52,484 bases of DNA from Candidatus Saccharibacteria bacterium GW2011_GWC2_48_9. Its GTDB lineage: Bacteria > Patescibacteriota > Saccharimonadia > Saccharimonadales > Saccharimonadaceae. The stretch is from positions 1-52,484 of the forward strand of contig LCPR01000002.1 of assembly GCA_001003725.1 (NCBI GenBank), read 5' to 3'. Under the pieces are notes generated by a model that saw only the letters and a list, made by a program, of their open reading frames with translations, did no database searches and was not told where the DNA came from. Both the position numbers and the translations under genes were made by a program. Position 1 is the stretch's first letter. The number at the start of each line of letters is the position of its first letter. Of the stretch, positions 25,174 to 33,233 are shown piece by piece.

Positions 25174-26251
25174 TTAAAATATATGCTCCGTTATGGATTT
25201 TGGTAACGTAGGTATTCATTCCCAATGATTTGAATCGATCCTCTAAGTACTCAACATCGTTGGTAATTCCAAAAAAGGCAGGACCAACCGATGACAGTGA
25301 TAGAATTTCAATTCTATCATCATCACGCAGATCCCTAAGCGCTTCAGCTATCTCAATCATTTTTGGATATACAAAAGAGCAATTTTCGATACTCCCCATA
25401 TTCCAGCGATAGTCAAATATTAAATCTTTCATTGGCTTCAGATTATTATTCACTAAACCAGGCAGAGCTTCATGAACTAGACGGTAGGCGATATCGGGTC
25501 CATACGCCTCGCCCGCCTCCCTGAAACCGTTGATGTTGTCAACCTCAGCATTCATTAACTCTGTTGAGTCTGGGTGGTTGAAGTCAGAAGGTATACCGAT
25601 CACAACTCGAGTAGTTTCGGGTAATATGTAAGTCGTAATTGGAGTTGCTTGACCAGCGAGTACGACTAGTCCACCATCAAAATGCCCACACACCCCCGAT
25701 CCTCCAATACACTGAACTGGGACTAGTATGCTGTCGTCTGAGTCTACTTCTTCTCCGTGATTCTGAGCGCAATACCTGACCAGATCCTGAGGTGCCATAG
25801 GAGCACCAAAAAGCTCGTTAATGGCAGCTGCCGTACCCGCGATGAGCGAACTACTAGACCCGAGGCCACAGTGACGGAGATTGACAGGATCATCGACATC
25901 AATAATCAGACCAAAGTCTAAGTTTAATGCCTGGCGCATCAGCAATGCAGCATGCCGTATTAATCCTTTGCGAGGAGTTCGCTCTGATATCGTGATTTCT
26001 TTCGACTCCAAATCGAGGGTAACTTTAATCTTTTTGTATAACGCAACACAAAAATCCACTTGACCCGCCTCGTAGATAAGATTGTTATTGTCTGCGATTT
26101 TCGCTGGGTCTAGCGCCATTGCCTCTAGCCTAGAGGGATATGAAATTTCAACGTGAGAATAAGGCCGTCCTACCTCTCCGCTATCTACTGCGGAATTAAA
26201 AATAGTGCCAACCTTAAAACTTTTAAAATCTGTCTTATGCATCTCCCTCAC
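25160..26251 (-). CDS. GHMP-superfamily kinase
   Basis: 363 residues. The ATP-binding GHMP motif H-C-G-L-G-S-S-S-S-L-I-A-G lies at residues 127-139, and a C-terminal L-S-S-V-G-P-A-F-F-G glycine motif lies near residue 325. The fold covers galacto-, homoserine, mevalonate and threonine kinases and the beta-RFAP synthases; the substrate here cannot be assigned. The overall pattern is closest to the beta-RFAP synthase/threonine kinase side (impression only). It overlaps both neighbours by about 15 bases, so it is tightly coupled to the dioxygenase-like and P-loop kinase genes. Confidence 0.78.
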   Translation of the reverse strand: MREMHKTDFKSFKVGTIFNSAVDSGEVGRPYSHVEISYPSRLEAMALDPAKIADNNNLIYEAGQVDFCVALYKKIKVTLDLESKEITISERTPRKGLIRHAALLMRQALNLDFGLIIDVDDPVNLRHCGLGSSSSLIAGTAAAINELFGAPMAPQDLVRYCAQNHGEEVDSDDSILVPVQCIGGSGVCGHFDGGLVVLAGQATPITTYILPETTRVVIGIPSDFNHPDSTELMNAEVDNINGFREAGEAYGPDIAYRLVHEALPGLVNNNLKPMKDLIFDYRWNMGSIENCSFVYPKMIEIAEALRDLRDDDRIEILSLSSVGPAFFGITNDVEYLEDRFKSLGMNTYVTKIHNGAYILNERN

Positions 26252-27290
26252 CTGTAGCTCTTAATATTGATTCTTCTGTCTTGGATATTAGTACATCCAA
26301 TATATCCGGTGTATAGGATCCACTACCTACGGCACCTTTTTTTCTTATATTAAAATTCCCTTTTGCGACCCTTCTATGTGGGTAGCGAAACTTCTTTATT
26401 TTTCTTAAAAGCGAAACAGTCTCTTGTCGCATCTGTGGATATTCATCTGGGTGACTTTCGAGCCACTCGACTAATGTAGTCTGGCTGTTGCGTGTTAGAA
26501 AATGGCCCAGAGATTCTTTCTGGGTAGGTGTTAAATATTCGTAGTTTTCATTGAAAAACCCTTGGTATTCAGGATCAGTTTCATTATTTCCCCAAAGGAC
26601 TCGGTCGATTGCGAGTAGCTGCATCTGCGCACCTCCAGCTCCTGTAAATTTCCGCCCACCGATCACAAGCGGCTCAAAATATGGACGCATCTGTTCGGAA
26701 AAAAACTCTGGAGTAATTGTATGGTATACATTAATTATTGAAGCTATCATAGTATCCATCGCTGCCGCCGATGTCGTCAGTGCCTCTGCCATTCCCTCGT
26801 CATCATACATAGACTTGTCACTCAGTGATGTAAGTGCAAGATCCAAGGCCAAGGTGCCGTTGCGCACAGAGTCAATAAACAATGCCTCCTCAGTCGTCCC
26901 CGTAAACGATCGCATACGCTCATCTAACGGATTGATAGATGCATATGTAAACACTGTTCCTCTTGGTATTGTGCCAGCTACATTACCCAGCCGCATCAAT
27001 TCACCCTCAAGGCCATCGACCGACTGCAACGGCTGTGCACCATGTCGCAATAATGAGCTTGCCAAGAAATCTAAGTCCCTCAGTGCGGCAAGAGCGTCTT
27101 CCTGCGAGACTACATTATATTGCGATGTGCACACCACCTCGCTAAGGACAGTGTTAATTGATTCCACGTCCTGTCTTCTATTCAGTTCTGGGAGAAGTAT
27201 CATTATTTCGTCAAGTGAAAGCGGGTCAAGCTCTGCAATGTCGTGATACGTGAAGCTTTCTCTGGATAGCGGTATAGATTCGATACTCAT
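26235..27290 (-). CDS. IDO/TDO-superfamily haem protein (PrnB-like dioxygenase)
   Basis: 351 residues. The C-terminal half has the landmarks of indoleamine 2,3-dioxygenase and the PrnB (monodechloroaminopyrrolnitrin synthase) family: R-P-Y-F-E-P at 202-207, F-T-G-A-G-G-A-Q at 215-222 with a following L-x-A-I-D-x-x-L, a candidate proximal haem ligand His305 in F-R-Y-P-H-R-R-V-A, and a G-S-G-S-Y-T-P loop at 322-328 where IDO has its GTGGT loop. The likely reaction is oxidation of an indole or aryl substrate using haem and oxygen (inference). It is the first gene of a three-gene coupled operon. The assignment is from motif recall, not a search. Confidence 0.7.
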   Translation of the reverse strand: MSIESIPLSRESFTYHDIAELDPLSLDEIMILLPELNRRQDVESINTVLSEVVCTSQYNVVSQEDALAALRDLDFLASSLLRHGAQPLQSVDGLEGELMRLGNVAGTIPRGTVFTYASINPLDERMRSFTGTTEEALFIDSVRNGTLALDLALTSLSDKSMYDDEGMAEALTTSAAAMDTMIASIINVYHTITPEFFSEQMRPYFEPLVIGGRKFTGAGGAQMQLLAIDRVLWGNNETDPEYQGFFNENYEYLTPTQKESLGHFLTRNSQTTLVEWLESHPDEYPQMRQETVSLLRKIKKFRYPHRRVAKGNFNIRKKGAVGSGSYTPDILDVLISKTEESILRATGEGDA

Positions 27291-27307
27291 TCTACGCTTT
27301 CTGTAAT

Positions 27308-27326
27308 TGTTATGCGTTGCATAACA
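27308..27326. promoter_or_regulatory. Palindrome upstream of the dioxygenase-kinase operon
   Basis: Perfect 8-bp arms TGTTATGC and GCATAACA around a three-base centre, 18 bases before the start codon at 27290. No T-run follows, so an operator is more likely than a terminator. The upstream gene encodes a ribbon-helix-helix protein that could bind it. Confidence 0.6.
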
Positions 27327-27380
27327 GGTCTGATTTTTAAAATGGTATCATTCAAAGAATAGTATGTCAATGTTTATCTA

Positions 27381-27911
27381 TTACTTCCAATCATTAATCG
27401 ATTGGTGCAGAATTTGACGGATCAGCTCACCCTTGGATATACCTTCCAGCTTCGCACGTTCGGATAAATAGTTATCAATTTCTATTGTGCTCATGAAGCT
27501 GGTTCGTGTCGATTGCATTTGCCTATGAGCATATTCCATAAATTCATCGATTACCGTTGAAATATTGGAGGAGGTATAACTCTTAATCCTTAGATTCCTA
27601 GACGGTATATTACCAATTAATCCTTTTGGCTGCCCCTTATTTTCTTTACTGTAAAGGTACAGACAAGGTTTCGTCGCGTTCAACGCAAAAGACAACTGGA
27701 ACCCTAACGTCTGACTCGATCGGCTCATCTCACCAATAAAAATATCAGCATTTGATATCTCTTCAACAAGCTTATCGAAGGGGTATGTGTCATTTGGCTC
27801 ATTAAATACATGGTCGTAGTGAAACACATGATATTTTTCACGTAAGTACTCTACGATAAAATCTGGGTCGGTATCATCTTTTCTACTTGAAGATGCGTAG
27901 AATACATTCAT
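27381..27911 (-). CDS. Deoxyribosyltransferase-fold / ribbon-helix-helix fusion, probable ligand-sensing regulator
   Basis: 176 residues. Residues 1-130 have the nucleoside 2-deoxyribosyltransferase fold (A-D-I-F-I-G-E-M-S near 55, L-G-F-Q-L-S-F-A near 69, K-P-C-L-Y-L-Y). At the position of the catalytic Glu there is Gln72, so catalysis is doubtful. Residues 137-175 look like a ribbon-helix-helix DNA-binding domain: the strand F-M-S-T-I-E-I-D, a helix, then G-I-S-K-G-E-L-I-R-Q-I-L. This suggests a nucleotide- or nucleoside-sensing repressor of itself and the operon 90 bases downstream. TATAGT lies seven bases before the ATG. Confidence 0.75.
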   Translation of the reverse strand: MNVFYASSSRKDDTDPDFIVEYLREKYHVFHYDHVFNEPNDTYPFDKLVEEISNADIFIGEMSRSSQTLGFQLSFALNATKPCLYLYSKENKGQPKGLIGNIPSRNLRIKSYTSSNISTVIDEFMEYAHRQMQSTRTSFMSTIEIDNYLSERAKLEGISKGELIRQILHQSINDWK

Positions 27912-27918
27912 TCTACAT

Positions 27919-27938
27919 ACTATATACGTTAATTAACG
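27919..27938 (-). promoter_or_regulatory. -10 box and palindrome before the fusion regulator
   Basis: TATAGT (minus strand, 27919-27924) sits seven bases before the ATG at 27911. Right upstream is the perfect 12-base palindrome CGTTAATTAACG (27927-27938). It shares GTTA/TAAC arms with the palindrome at 27308, so autoregulation is plausible. Confidence 0.5.
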
Positions 27939-28073
27939 CAATGTCAAGGTATATACCGTAAGGATCAACCCTCTTGGCTACAGATAACAGTACTAACTCT
28001 GTCCAAACAGTACACCAAAGCACAAGAATTACAAGGAAGAATTCTTTGGAAGTCTTTTTGTTTAGCAAAAGAA

Positions 28074-28645
28074 TGATTAATATCATTAACTTCTCCGACG
28101 AATCTTTTGAGTCGCGGTTTGTACTGTCAATTGAAGAGACTTACACTGAAGCATCAAACTGTTGGACAAACTGCCAGAAATAATCGACATAAAGTTCACA
28201 GACAATGGCGGTAGTGATATCACTGGCCTTTTCTAGGAATCAAGTTAATGTCGCCGTCCTTAAGAATTATAGTGATAGCCTAAAACAGGAACGAAATCCG
28301 TATAGCGCAGTATTCCATGAGTTCTTCCATATTCAGCAGGTCTTTACTTTCACCGACCCACCATCTACCAACCATAGGCTGCAATTGACGAGGGGTGTGC
28401 GGTAAACTTCGAACCAACGTATGCAAAAACTCATCAGAATATGGGTACCATACTGATATATCAGATACATACTAAAAATGGCCTGGCGAGATACTATATG
28501 TCAGAAATGAATATTTCGAAAAGGAAGATGTTTGGCATACATGGGCATTTTATCACCCTAAATACAGCCAAAGATGGATAGTCTACAAGGTCGGCACTTG
28601 GGTGATAGTAAAATTCTCAATGAGAGGAATATTGATATTTTAGAC
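28074..28645 (+). pseudogene. Decayed Zn-metalloprotease (DUF2268-like)
   Basis: Reading across frames gives one broken protein: F-E-S-R-F-V-L-S-I-E-E-T, then L-L-D-K-L-P-E-I-I-D-I-K-F-T-D-N-G-G (28165-28220), then Q-V-N-V-A-V-L-K and F-H-E-F-F-H-I-Q-Q (28240-28340), an HExxH zinc site. D-E-G-C-A-V-N-F-E follows in another frame near 28390, and an aromatic-rich tail ends near 28645. The order HExxH then E-G-x-A-x-x-F-E fits DUF2268-type proteases. At least three frameshifts or stops make it inactive. A repeat copy follows at 28685, as after intact genes. Confidence 0.6.
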
Positions 28646-28684
28646 CTAAAGGAAAAAGGTCAAACGAGATTATAGAGCTAATTC

Positions 28685-28736
28685 AGTTCTAACTTCGCGA
28701 ATCACGCTGTACCATTTCTATGGCACATCGAAATTA
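28685..28736 (+). repeat. 52-base hairpin repeat, copy 4
   Basis: AGTTCTAACTTC ... GTACCATTTCTATGGCACAT ... GAAATTA, full length, with one mismatch in the outer stem. The left internal loop no longer carries TATAAT. Confidence 0.85.
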
Positions 28737-28857
28737 TATTATCGTAACATACTTCTTAAATTCACCGCTAAATAGCATCGATTACGTGTCTTCTCTAAAA
28801 GGTACTTCTCGGATATGATATATCTATGGACAGTCAAATCTTTAGTTTAGGTATCCA

Positions 28858-29625
28858 ATGAAACAAAAAATAATTATATTTGGTGCTTATTTATTATTAA
28901 GCACAAGTGTTATTCTTATTGCTGTTCAACTAGTACACCCTGATGCAGATCTTCACAAGCAGATTACAGCAACAACAGAGCAGGACTTCATGAGGAGATA
29001 TCTCAAAGACAAATATGGCCATGAATTTACCATAAAACGCATAACCACGACTGAAGATAAGCGCGGGATTGAGGTAGTCGAAGCATACGCAATTCGGAAA
29101 GATTCTCAAAACACTACAGACAGCTTTAAGATCCAACGAAATAAAAACAGCAATACGTATCGTGACAACTTTCCTGAGCGCTATTATTTACTTTCCGAGC
29201 AAGCTAGAGTAAGTGAACTAGTAAGCTCGATCACAAACAAAGAAGTAAAAGGAGGTGCTACATTCTCTCTTCAAAACAGTGATTTTTCTAAAATCAAAGC
29301 ACCCCTGCCATCTTTTAAGTCTTTTAGCGGTACTCAGCAGTCCGACTCCATCCACTATAAAATTAACCTTGTGTCTGTAAACCAACAAACAACCAAAGAG
29401 AGCTTGAACAGACACGCAGCGCACCTATATAAAATTTGGCAAAATGTTGATGTTAATGCAGATGCATCCAGTCTTCACGGAGCATATATGGTACGCAGAG
29501 ACAAAGAAACTGATGGTGAAATCAAAGCGTCAGATTTAATCTGCTACTTCGACGAAGAACTCATGTCAACAATAAATGACCCGACACAGCTTGTATCATG
29601 CTTCAAGGTAAAGGGGTCTCTGTAA
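28858..29625 (+). CDS. Membrane-anchored hypothetical protein
   Basis: 255 residues with an N-terminal signal anchor (residues 5-25) and a soluble, largely polar exterior domain with two cysteines near the C terminus. No family is recognised. It is followed two bases later by a multi-span membrane protein and then an I78-like inhibitor; the three lie between two repeat copies and so form one multi-gene unit. No ribosome binding site is obvious. Confidence 0.65.
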   Translation: MKQKIIIFGAYLLLSTSVILIAVQLVHPDADLHKQITATTEQDFMRRYLKDKYGHEFTIKRITTTEDKRGIEVVEAYAIRKDSQNTTDSFKIQRNKNSNTYRDNFPERYYLLSEQARVSELVSSITNKEVKGGATFSLQNSDFSKIKAPLPSFKSFSGTQQSDSIHYKINLVSVNQQTTKESLNRHAAHLYKIWQNVDVNADASSLHGAYMVRRDKETDGEIKASDLICYFDEELMSTINDPTQLVSCFKVKGSL

Positions 29626-29626
29626 T

Positions 29627-30226
29627 ATGGCAGGTCATGATGACAATTCTCGTATAAAAGTTGGTACTACTATCATATTTGCTGGCGCTATAGTCTTCGT
29701 GTATGCATGCACATTCGCGATCATCCAAAAAGTATTTCCAAACTGGCAGTATCTGGGCGTATGTTCGTTACTCTTACTTACAGGAATCGCGGTACATCGT
29801 AACTATGCGTTCGCAGGGATCCTGTATTCGGTCAGCGGACTCGTAAGTATCATAATCGCAGCCGGTATAGCACTCACCTACGGCATGCTGTTGGCGAATC
29901 CATTTTTTATCGTCCCTCTATTGCTCAGCCCTCTACTCTTATTACACCGTATTGCAACAGTTGCTCTTCCTATCTTCTTTGCAGCATATCTAATTCGAAG
30001 CGAGCATCTAATCATAAAGAAAAAGAACCAGGTAATGCCTGAAGGTAGTGTTAATAACAAAGGATTCGATATCTTTAGTTGGATAAGTTCAATAAACGAA
30101 AGCATCAAAAAAACACTTCTATCGTCAAAAGGCCCTAGATTTAATTCAACCAACTTAGCAGTGATTTTACTGATAGGTGTCGTTACTGTTGTAATCGCCT
30201 ATTCTATCCTAAAGTCGTATCAATAA
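29627..30226 (+). CDS. Multi-span membrane protein, hypothetical
   Basis: 199 residues with about five hydrophobic segments: near 18-36, 43-56, 63-84, 90-122 (two spans) and the C-terminal 180-197. There is a positively charged loop after the fourth. No family is recognised. The two-base spacing from the preceding anchored protein implies co-translation and perhaps a complex. Confidence 0.7.
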   Translation: MAGHDDNSRIKVGTTIIFAGAIVFVYACTFAIIQKVFPNWQYLGVCSLLLLTGIAVHRNYAFAGILYSVSGLVSIIIAAGIALTYGMLLANPFFIVPLLLSPLLLLHRIATVALPIFFAAYLIRSEHLIIKKKNQVMPEGSVNNKGFDIFSWISSINESIKKTLLSSKGPRFNSTNLAVILLIGVVTVVIAYSILKSYQ

Positions 30227-30264
30227 TATATTATTTAAACTACAACAAGCATAAGAAAAATACC

Positions 30265-30576
30265 ATGAAACAATCCAAAACGAAAAGATTTCAAATCACG
30301 AAATCAGCTTATGCAATCATTGCACTGGCAGTTCTACTTACCGGACTAGCGTGCCTTATTTTGTTCTCCTCAGCTGCAAATCAAGATGCACAAAAGCAAT
30401 TGCCTACATACGTTGGCTTGACCGAGTCGGAAGCTAAAACCAAGGCTAAAAAAGATGGTCTTATATATCGTGATGTAAGTCCTGAAAATTCCGGAGCATT
30501 AACTGGTGATTTTAGGTCTGATCGGGTTAACGTCACTATTCAAGATGGTATTGTACGGAAAGCAGAAGAAGACTGA
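30265..30576 (+). CDS. Membrane-anchored I78-like peptidase inhibitor
   Basis: 103 residues. One membrane segment (residues 16-36) is followed by a small exterior domain with G-L-T-E-S-E-A near residue 54 and the pattern G-D-F-R-S-D-R-V-N-V-T-I-Q-D-G-I-V near residues 82-98. This resembles the I78 (elastase-inhibitor-like) family D-[FY]-R-x-D-R-x-N-x-x-x-D core. It may protect against secreted proteases (inference from family). It is the last gene of a three-gene unit. Confidence 0.6.
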   Translation: MKQSKTKRFQITKSAYAIIALAVLLTGLACLILFSSAANQDAQKQLPTYVGLTESEAKTKAKKDGLIYRDVSPENSGALTGDFRSDRVNVTIQDGIVRKAEED

Positions 30577-30610
30577 CAGCTAAGTTATACAGGAAAGTCG
30601 GCCGACCTAA

Positions 30611-30687
30611 TCACAAATTTCCGCTATACACTAACACATAAGACATCAAACAATACGACACACCGTCTCTATGACACATCGAAATTA
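30611..30687 (+). repeat. 52-base repeat, copy 5 split by an insertion
   Basis: The left part AATTTCCGCTATA (30616-30628) and the right part CACCGTCTCTATGACACATC plus GAAATTA (30661-30687) are separated by about 30 unrelated bases. The CCAT arm is damaged. Confidence 0.6.
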
Positions 30688-30711
30688 TTTTATATCTGCT
30701 ACTATTAACGT

Positions 30712-31044
30712 ATGAATAAGATGACAAAAACAAAAAAAGTGCTATCAACTAAAACACTCGTAATAGCGTCTATGGTCATGTCGCTACTTGCACTATTATC
30801 TTTGCTTCTAATATACTTAACTCCACTATCGCCTGAAATGCCGGCAATTGCAGACTGCGGCGGCGGCTACTCTAGGTCGGCAGACGGACTAGTAGTGGTT
30901 GAAGAAACGGACGCACGGTGCATAATAAATGACGGAAGGCGACCTGACGGAGACACGATACATTTGATTGGCATAATTGTCGGCGGCATTAGTGCTATAT
31001 TAAATTTTGCCTTTCTCATCACAATTTTAAGAAGAAGTTTGTAG
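30712..31044 (+). CDS. Two-span membrane protein, hypothetical
   Basis: 110 residues with hydrophobic segments near 17-38 and 84-106. The exterior loop between them holds two cysteines and several Asp. No family is recognised. TACTAT lies six bases before the ATG, so the message is probably leaderless. It is flanked by repeat copies 5 and 6 as a single-gene unit. Confidence 0.6.
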   Translation: MNKMTKTKKVLSTKTLVIASMVMSLLALLSLLLIYLTPLSPEMPAIADCGGGYSRSADGLVVVEETDARCIINDGRRPDGDTIHLIGIIVGGISAILNFAFLITILRRSL

Positions 31045-31068
31045 CTAGCACTTATATTCGATTATTTT

Positions 31069-31120
31069 AGCTTTAATTTCGGATATAGTGCCGTACCATT
31101 TCCATGACACATCGAAATTA
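31069..31120 (+). repeat. 52-base hairpin repeat, copy 6
   Basis: AGCTTTAATTTC ... GTACCATTTCCATGACACAT ... GAAATTA. The outer stem is perfect; the inner right arm has changed. Confidence 0.85.
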
Positions 31121-31129
31121 TATCTTTGA

Positions 31130-31135
31130 TATACT
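31130..31135 (+). promoter_or_regulatory. -10 box of HIT gene, leaderless spacing
   Basis: TATACT, six bases, ATG at 31142, ten bases after repeat copy 6. Confidence 0.65.
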
Positions 31136-31141
31136 ACTCTC

Positions 31142-31603
31142 ATGCCAGATACAATTTTTGACAAACTTATCCGTGGTGAAATTGAGAGTCGTGTAGTGTG
31201 GCAAGATGAGAAGCACATGGCTTTTCTTACTCCTTATCCGAACACACCCGGCCTTACTGTAGTCATCCCAAAAACTAATCTTAGCGACTATGTGTTCGCT
31301 CTTGAAGACAATGACTACGCAGAGCTACTGCTTGCGACAAGGAAAGTAGCGAAGTTACTTGAAAAGGCGCTTGATGTTTCAAGGGTTGCATTAGTTTTTG
31401 AGGGGACGGGGGTTGCCTATGTTCACGCAAAACTCTACCCGCTTCATGGACCGATAGCCAGCCAGACTGATGTCTGGAGCGAAACTACAGAGTTTGTAGA
31501 AGAATATCGCGGATGGCTCACAACCCTCGAAGGACCAAAAATGAGCGATGAGCAACTCGACAAAATCCAATCAGGTATCATTGCTGCTCAACAATCTTCG
31601 TGA
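31142..31603 (+). CDS. HIT-domain protein with altered histidine triad
   Basis: 153 residues. The N-terminal pattern (I-F-D-K-L-I-R-G-E-I-E-S, then P-G-L-T-V-V-I-P-K) is that of HIT hydrolases, which act on nucleoside phosphoramidates and dinucleoside polyphosphates. The triad region reads V-A-Y-V-H-A-K-L-Y-P (residues 91-100): the central catalytic His95 remains, but the flanking triad positions are Tyr93 and Lys97. Activity or specificity is probably changed. Single-gene unit between repeats 6 and 7. Confidence 0.85.
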   Translation: MPDTIFDKLIRGEIESRVVWQDEKHMAFLTPYPNTPGLTVVIPKTNLSDYVFALEDNDYAELLLATRKVAKLLEKALDVSRVALVFEGTGVAYVHAKLYPLHGPIASQTDVWSETTEFVEEYRGWLTTLEGPKMSDEQLDKIQSGIIAAQQSS

Positions 31604-31607
31604 CTCT

Positions 31608-31659
31608 AGTTCTTATTTCATATATGACGCTGTACCATTTCTATAGCACATCAAAACTA
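31608..31659 (+). repeat. 52-base hairpin repeat, copy 7
   Basis: AGTTCTTATTTC ... GTACCATTTCTATAGCACAT ... AAAACTA. Full length with a diverged right outer arm. It begins four bases after the HIT stop. Confidence 0.8.
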
Positions 31660-31724
31660 TTGTGAATTTGTAAGGTTAATTCTAATGTAGATCTAAATGC
31701 TTAAGCCGAGACAAATCTAACTTA

Positions 31725-32618
31725 ATGATATGGTGTATAATCGTATTCAGCATGATACTCGGCCCCGATTTTGTAACTGCTTTAATCATAGGATTAATTA
31801 TCACATTTGTCTCTGTGGCTATGCCGATAATTTTGAGTATGGCTTTTTTTATATACACTATTGTAAATAGAAAAAGATTAGCAAAAACGTTCAACTCATC
31901 TGTCATATTTTCCTCTGCTAGTATAGTTGCTAGTATCGCACCTCTATTCGTTTTTGATCTAGCGAGCAATGAAGGTGCATACTTATACGTATATTTTGGC
32001 GCAGTTGCCGATCTCGCCATAATCACAGCATGGCGAGCATCCATGAGACACACACTACACGGCAGAAAGCGTATTATACTAATGAGTATTTTGATTACGT
32101 TTTCGTTGGTGTCAATTGCTCAACCCTTTCAATTACGCAGCGAACGATTGACTGATCGTGCGAATAGAATTAATGACTATACTGCACTCCTAGAATCTTA
32201 TAATCTTAAATATCTTCTGCCGGCAGGCACGAATCAAAGTGCATTTAGCCTGAATGTCGCTGAAGACAGCTACCCATTCTTGTCTAGTCATACAGATGAG
32301 GTAATGGACACCTACTTCGTACACTTAGATGAAGCAAAAAAAGCTGGCTACGACAATAGCTCATGTATAATATTCTCTAGCCTAGGAAACCAGTACCCAC
32401 TCAAACCTGGTCAACGCCAATATCCTTGCGTAGATAGTAGAATTGGCGACTTAACAGTCTGGACGCAGGCTGTAGAATACCCGTCAACTTATAACATAGT
32501 CTACGGAAACACCTTGATCATTCTTGAAGACAGCGGGCTAGAACGCGATGAACTAATCGAGTACATTAAGGACTTTAGGTCGGCTACATCGCGCGATGTC
32601 GCAAATTACATATGGTAA
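31725..32618 (+). CDS. Membrane protein with exterior domain, hypothetical
   Basis: 297 residues. About four hydrophobic segments lie in the first 130 residues, followed by a soluble C-terminal domain of about 165 residues with two cysteines. No family is recognised. Single-gene unit between repeat copies 7 and 8. Confidence 0.6.
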   Translation: MIWCIIVFSMILGPDFVTALIIGLIITFVSVAMPIILSMAFFIYTIVNRKRLAKTFNSSVIFSSASIVASIAPLFVFDLASNEGAYLYVYFGAVADLAIITAWRASMRHTLHGRKRIILMSILITFSLVSIAQPFQLRSERLTDRANRINDYTALLESYNLKYLLPAGTNQSAFSLNVAEDSYPFLSSHTDEVMDTYFVHLDEAKKAGYDNSSCIIFSSLGNQYPLKPGQRQYPCVDSRIGDLTVWTQAVEYPSTYNIVYGNTLIILEDSGLERDELIEYIKDFRSATSRDVANYIW

Positions 32619-32696
32619 ACGGCAGATTACAAGCACTAAAACATTGATAATGTGTAACCAAGTAGATAGGCAGAGCTAAATCGAATTAAGCAAATT

Positions 32697-32748
32697 AGTT
32701 CTTATTTCACACATAACGACGTACCATTTCTATGGCACATCGAAATTA
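32697..32748 (+). repeat. 52-base hairpin repeat, copy 8
   Basis: AGTTCTTATTTC ... GTACCATTTCTATGGCACAT ... GAAATTA. It is preceded by AATTAAGCAA, also seen beside copy 1 and the half copy, so the conserved unit may extend about ten bases to the left. Confidence 0.85.
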
Positions 32749-32833
32749 TTATTTACATCTGCTATCTTTGATATTAAAAGCTTGATAGCAAACAGCTTTT
32801 GGTTACATGCACGAGTGCTCTTTATTATTTAGC

Positions 32834-33154
32834 TTATAGTAGCCAGTTTAACAAAAACAAACCTGTGAATATAAAGACTAAAGACATTACTCCGCACATG
32901 ACTTTAAATGTATTATTCGGCTCCGTGAATACCACTATCGCGTTGAAGATCGCAGCTACGAGAAAAAACGGGACTAGCAGCATCATTATTACTGACAGCA
33001 ATAAGCCCCAAGCAAGCAAACCCATATTGCCATCGCTAGATTCGCTGACATGAGATACATATAGAATTAAAATCCCGAACAGCACGGCAATCAGAATGGC
33101 AATCGCTGAGAATATAAGGGTCTTTCGTGTAGAGGACTTAATTCTTCTAAGCAT
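32834..33154 (-). CDS. Small membrane protein, hypothetical, opposite orientation
   Basis: 106 residues with three or four hydrophobic segments and a basic N terminus. No family is recognised. It is the only gene of the repeat array on the minus strand, although the flanking repeats keep their orientation. Confidence 0.5.
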   Translation of the reverse strand: MLRRIKSSTRKTLIFSAIAILIAVLFGILILYVSHVSESSDGNMGLLAWGLLLSVIMMLLVPFFLVAAIFNAIVVFTEPNNTFKVMCGVMSLVFIFTGLFLLNWLL

Positions 33155-33233
33155 AACTGGTTAGCAGTATACCATCGACTTACATAGATGACTAGGCGCA
33201 TAGAGATAAGCATCACCCCTGCATCATTAATTT

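Noticed and set aside
28141-28405. Transposase remnant suggested by a T-D-N-G motif
   Set aside because: Joining the frames gives an HExxH and an E-G-x-A motif in the order of a DUF2268-like protease, which explains more of the sequence.
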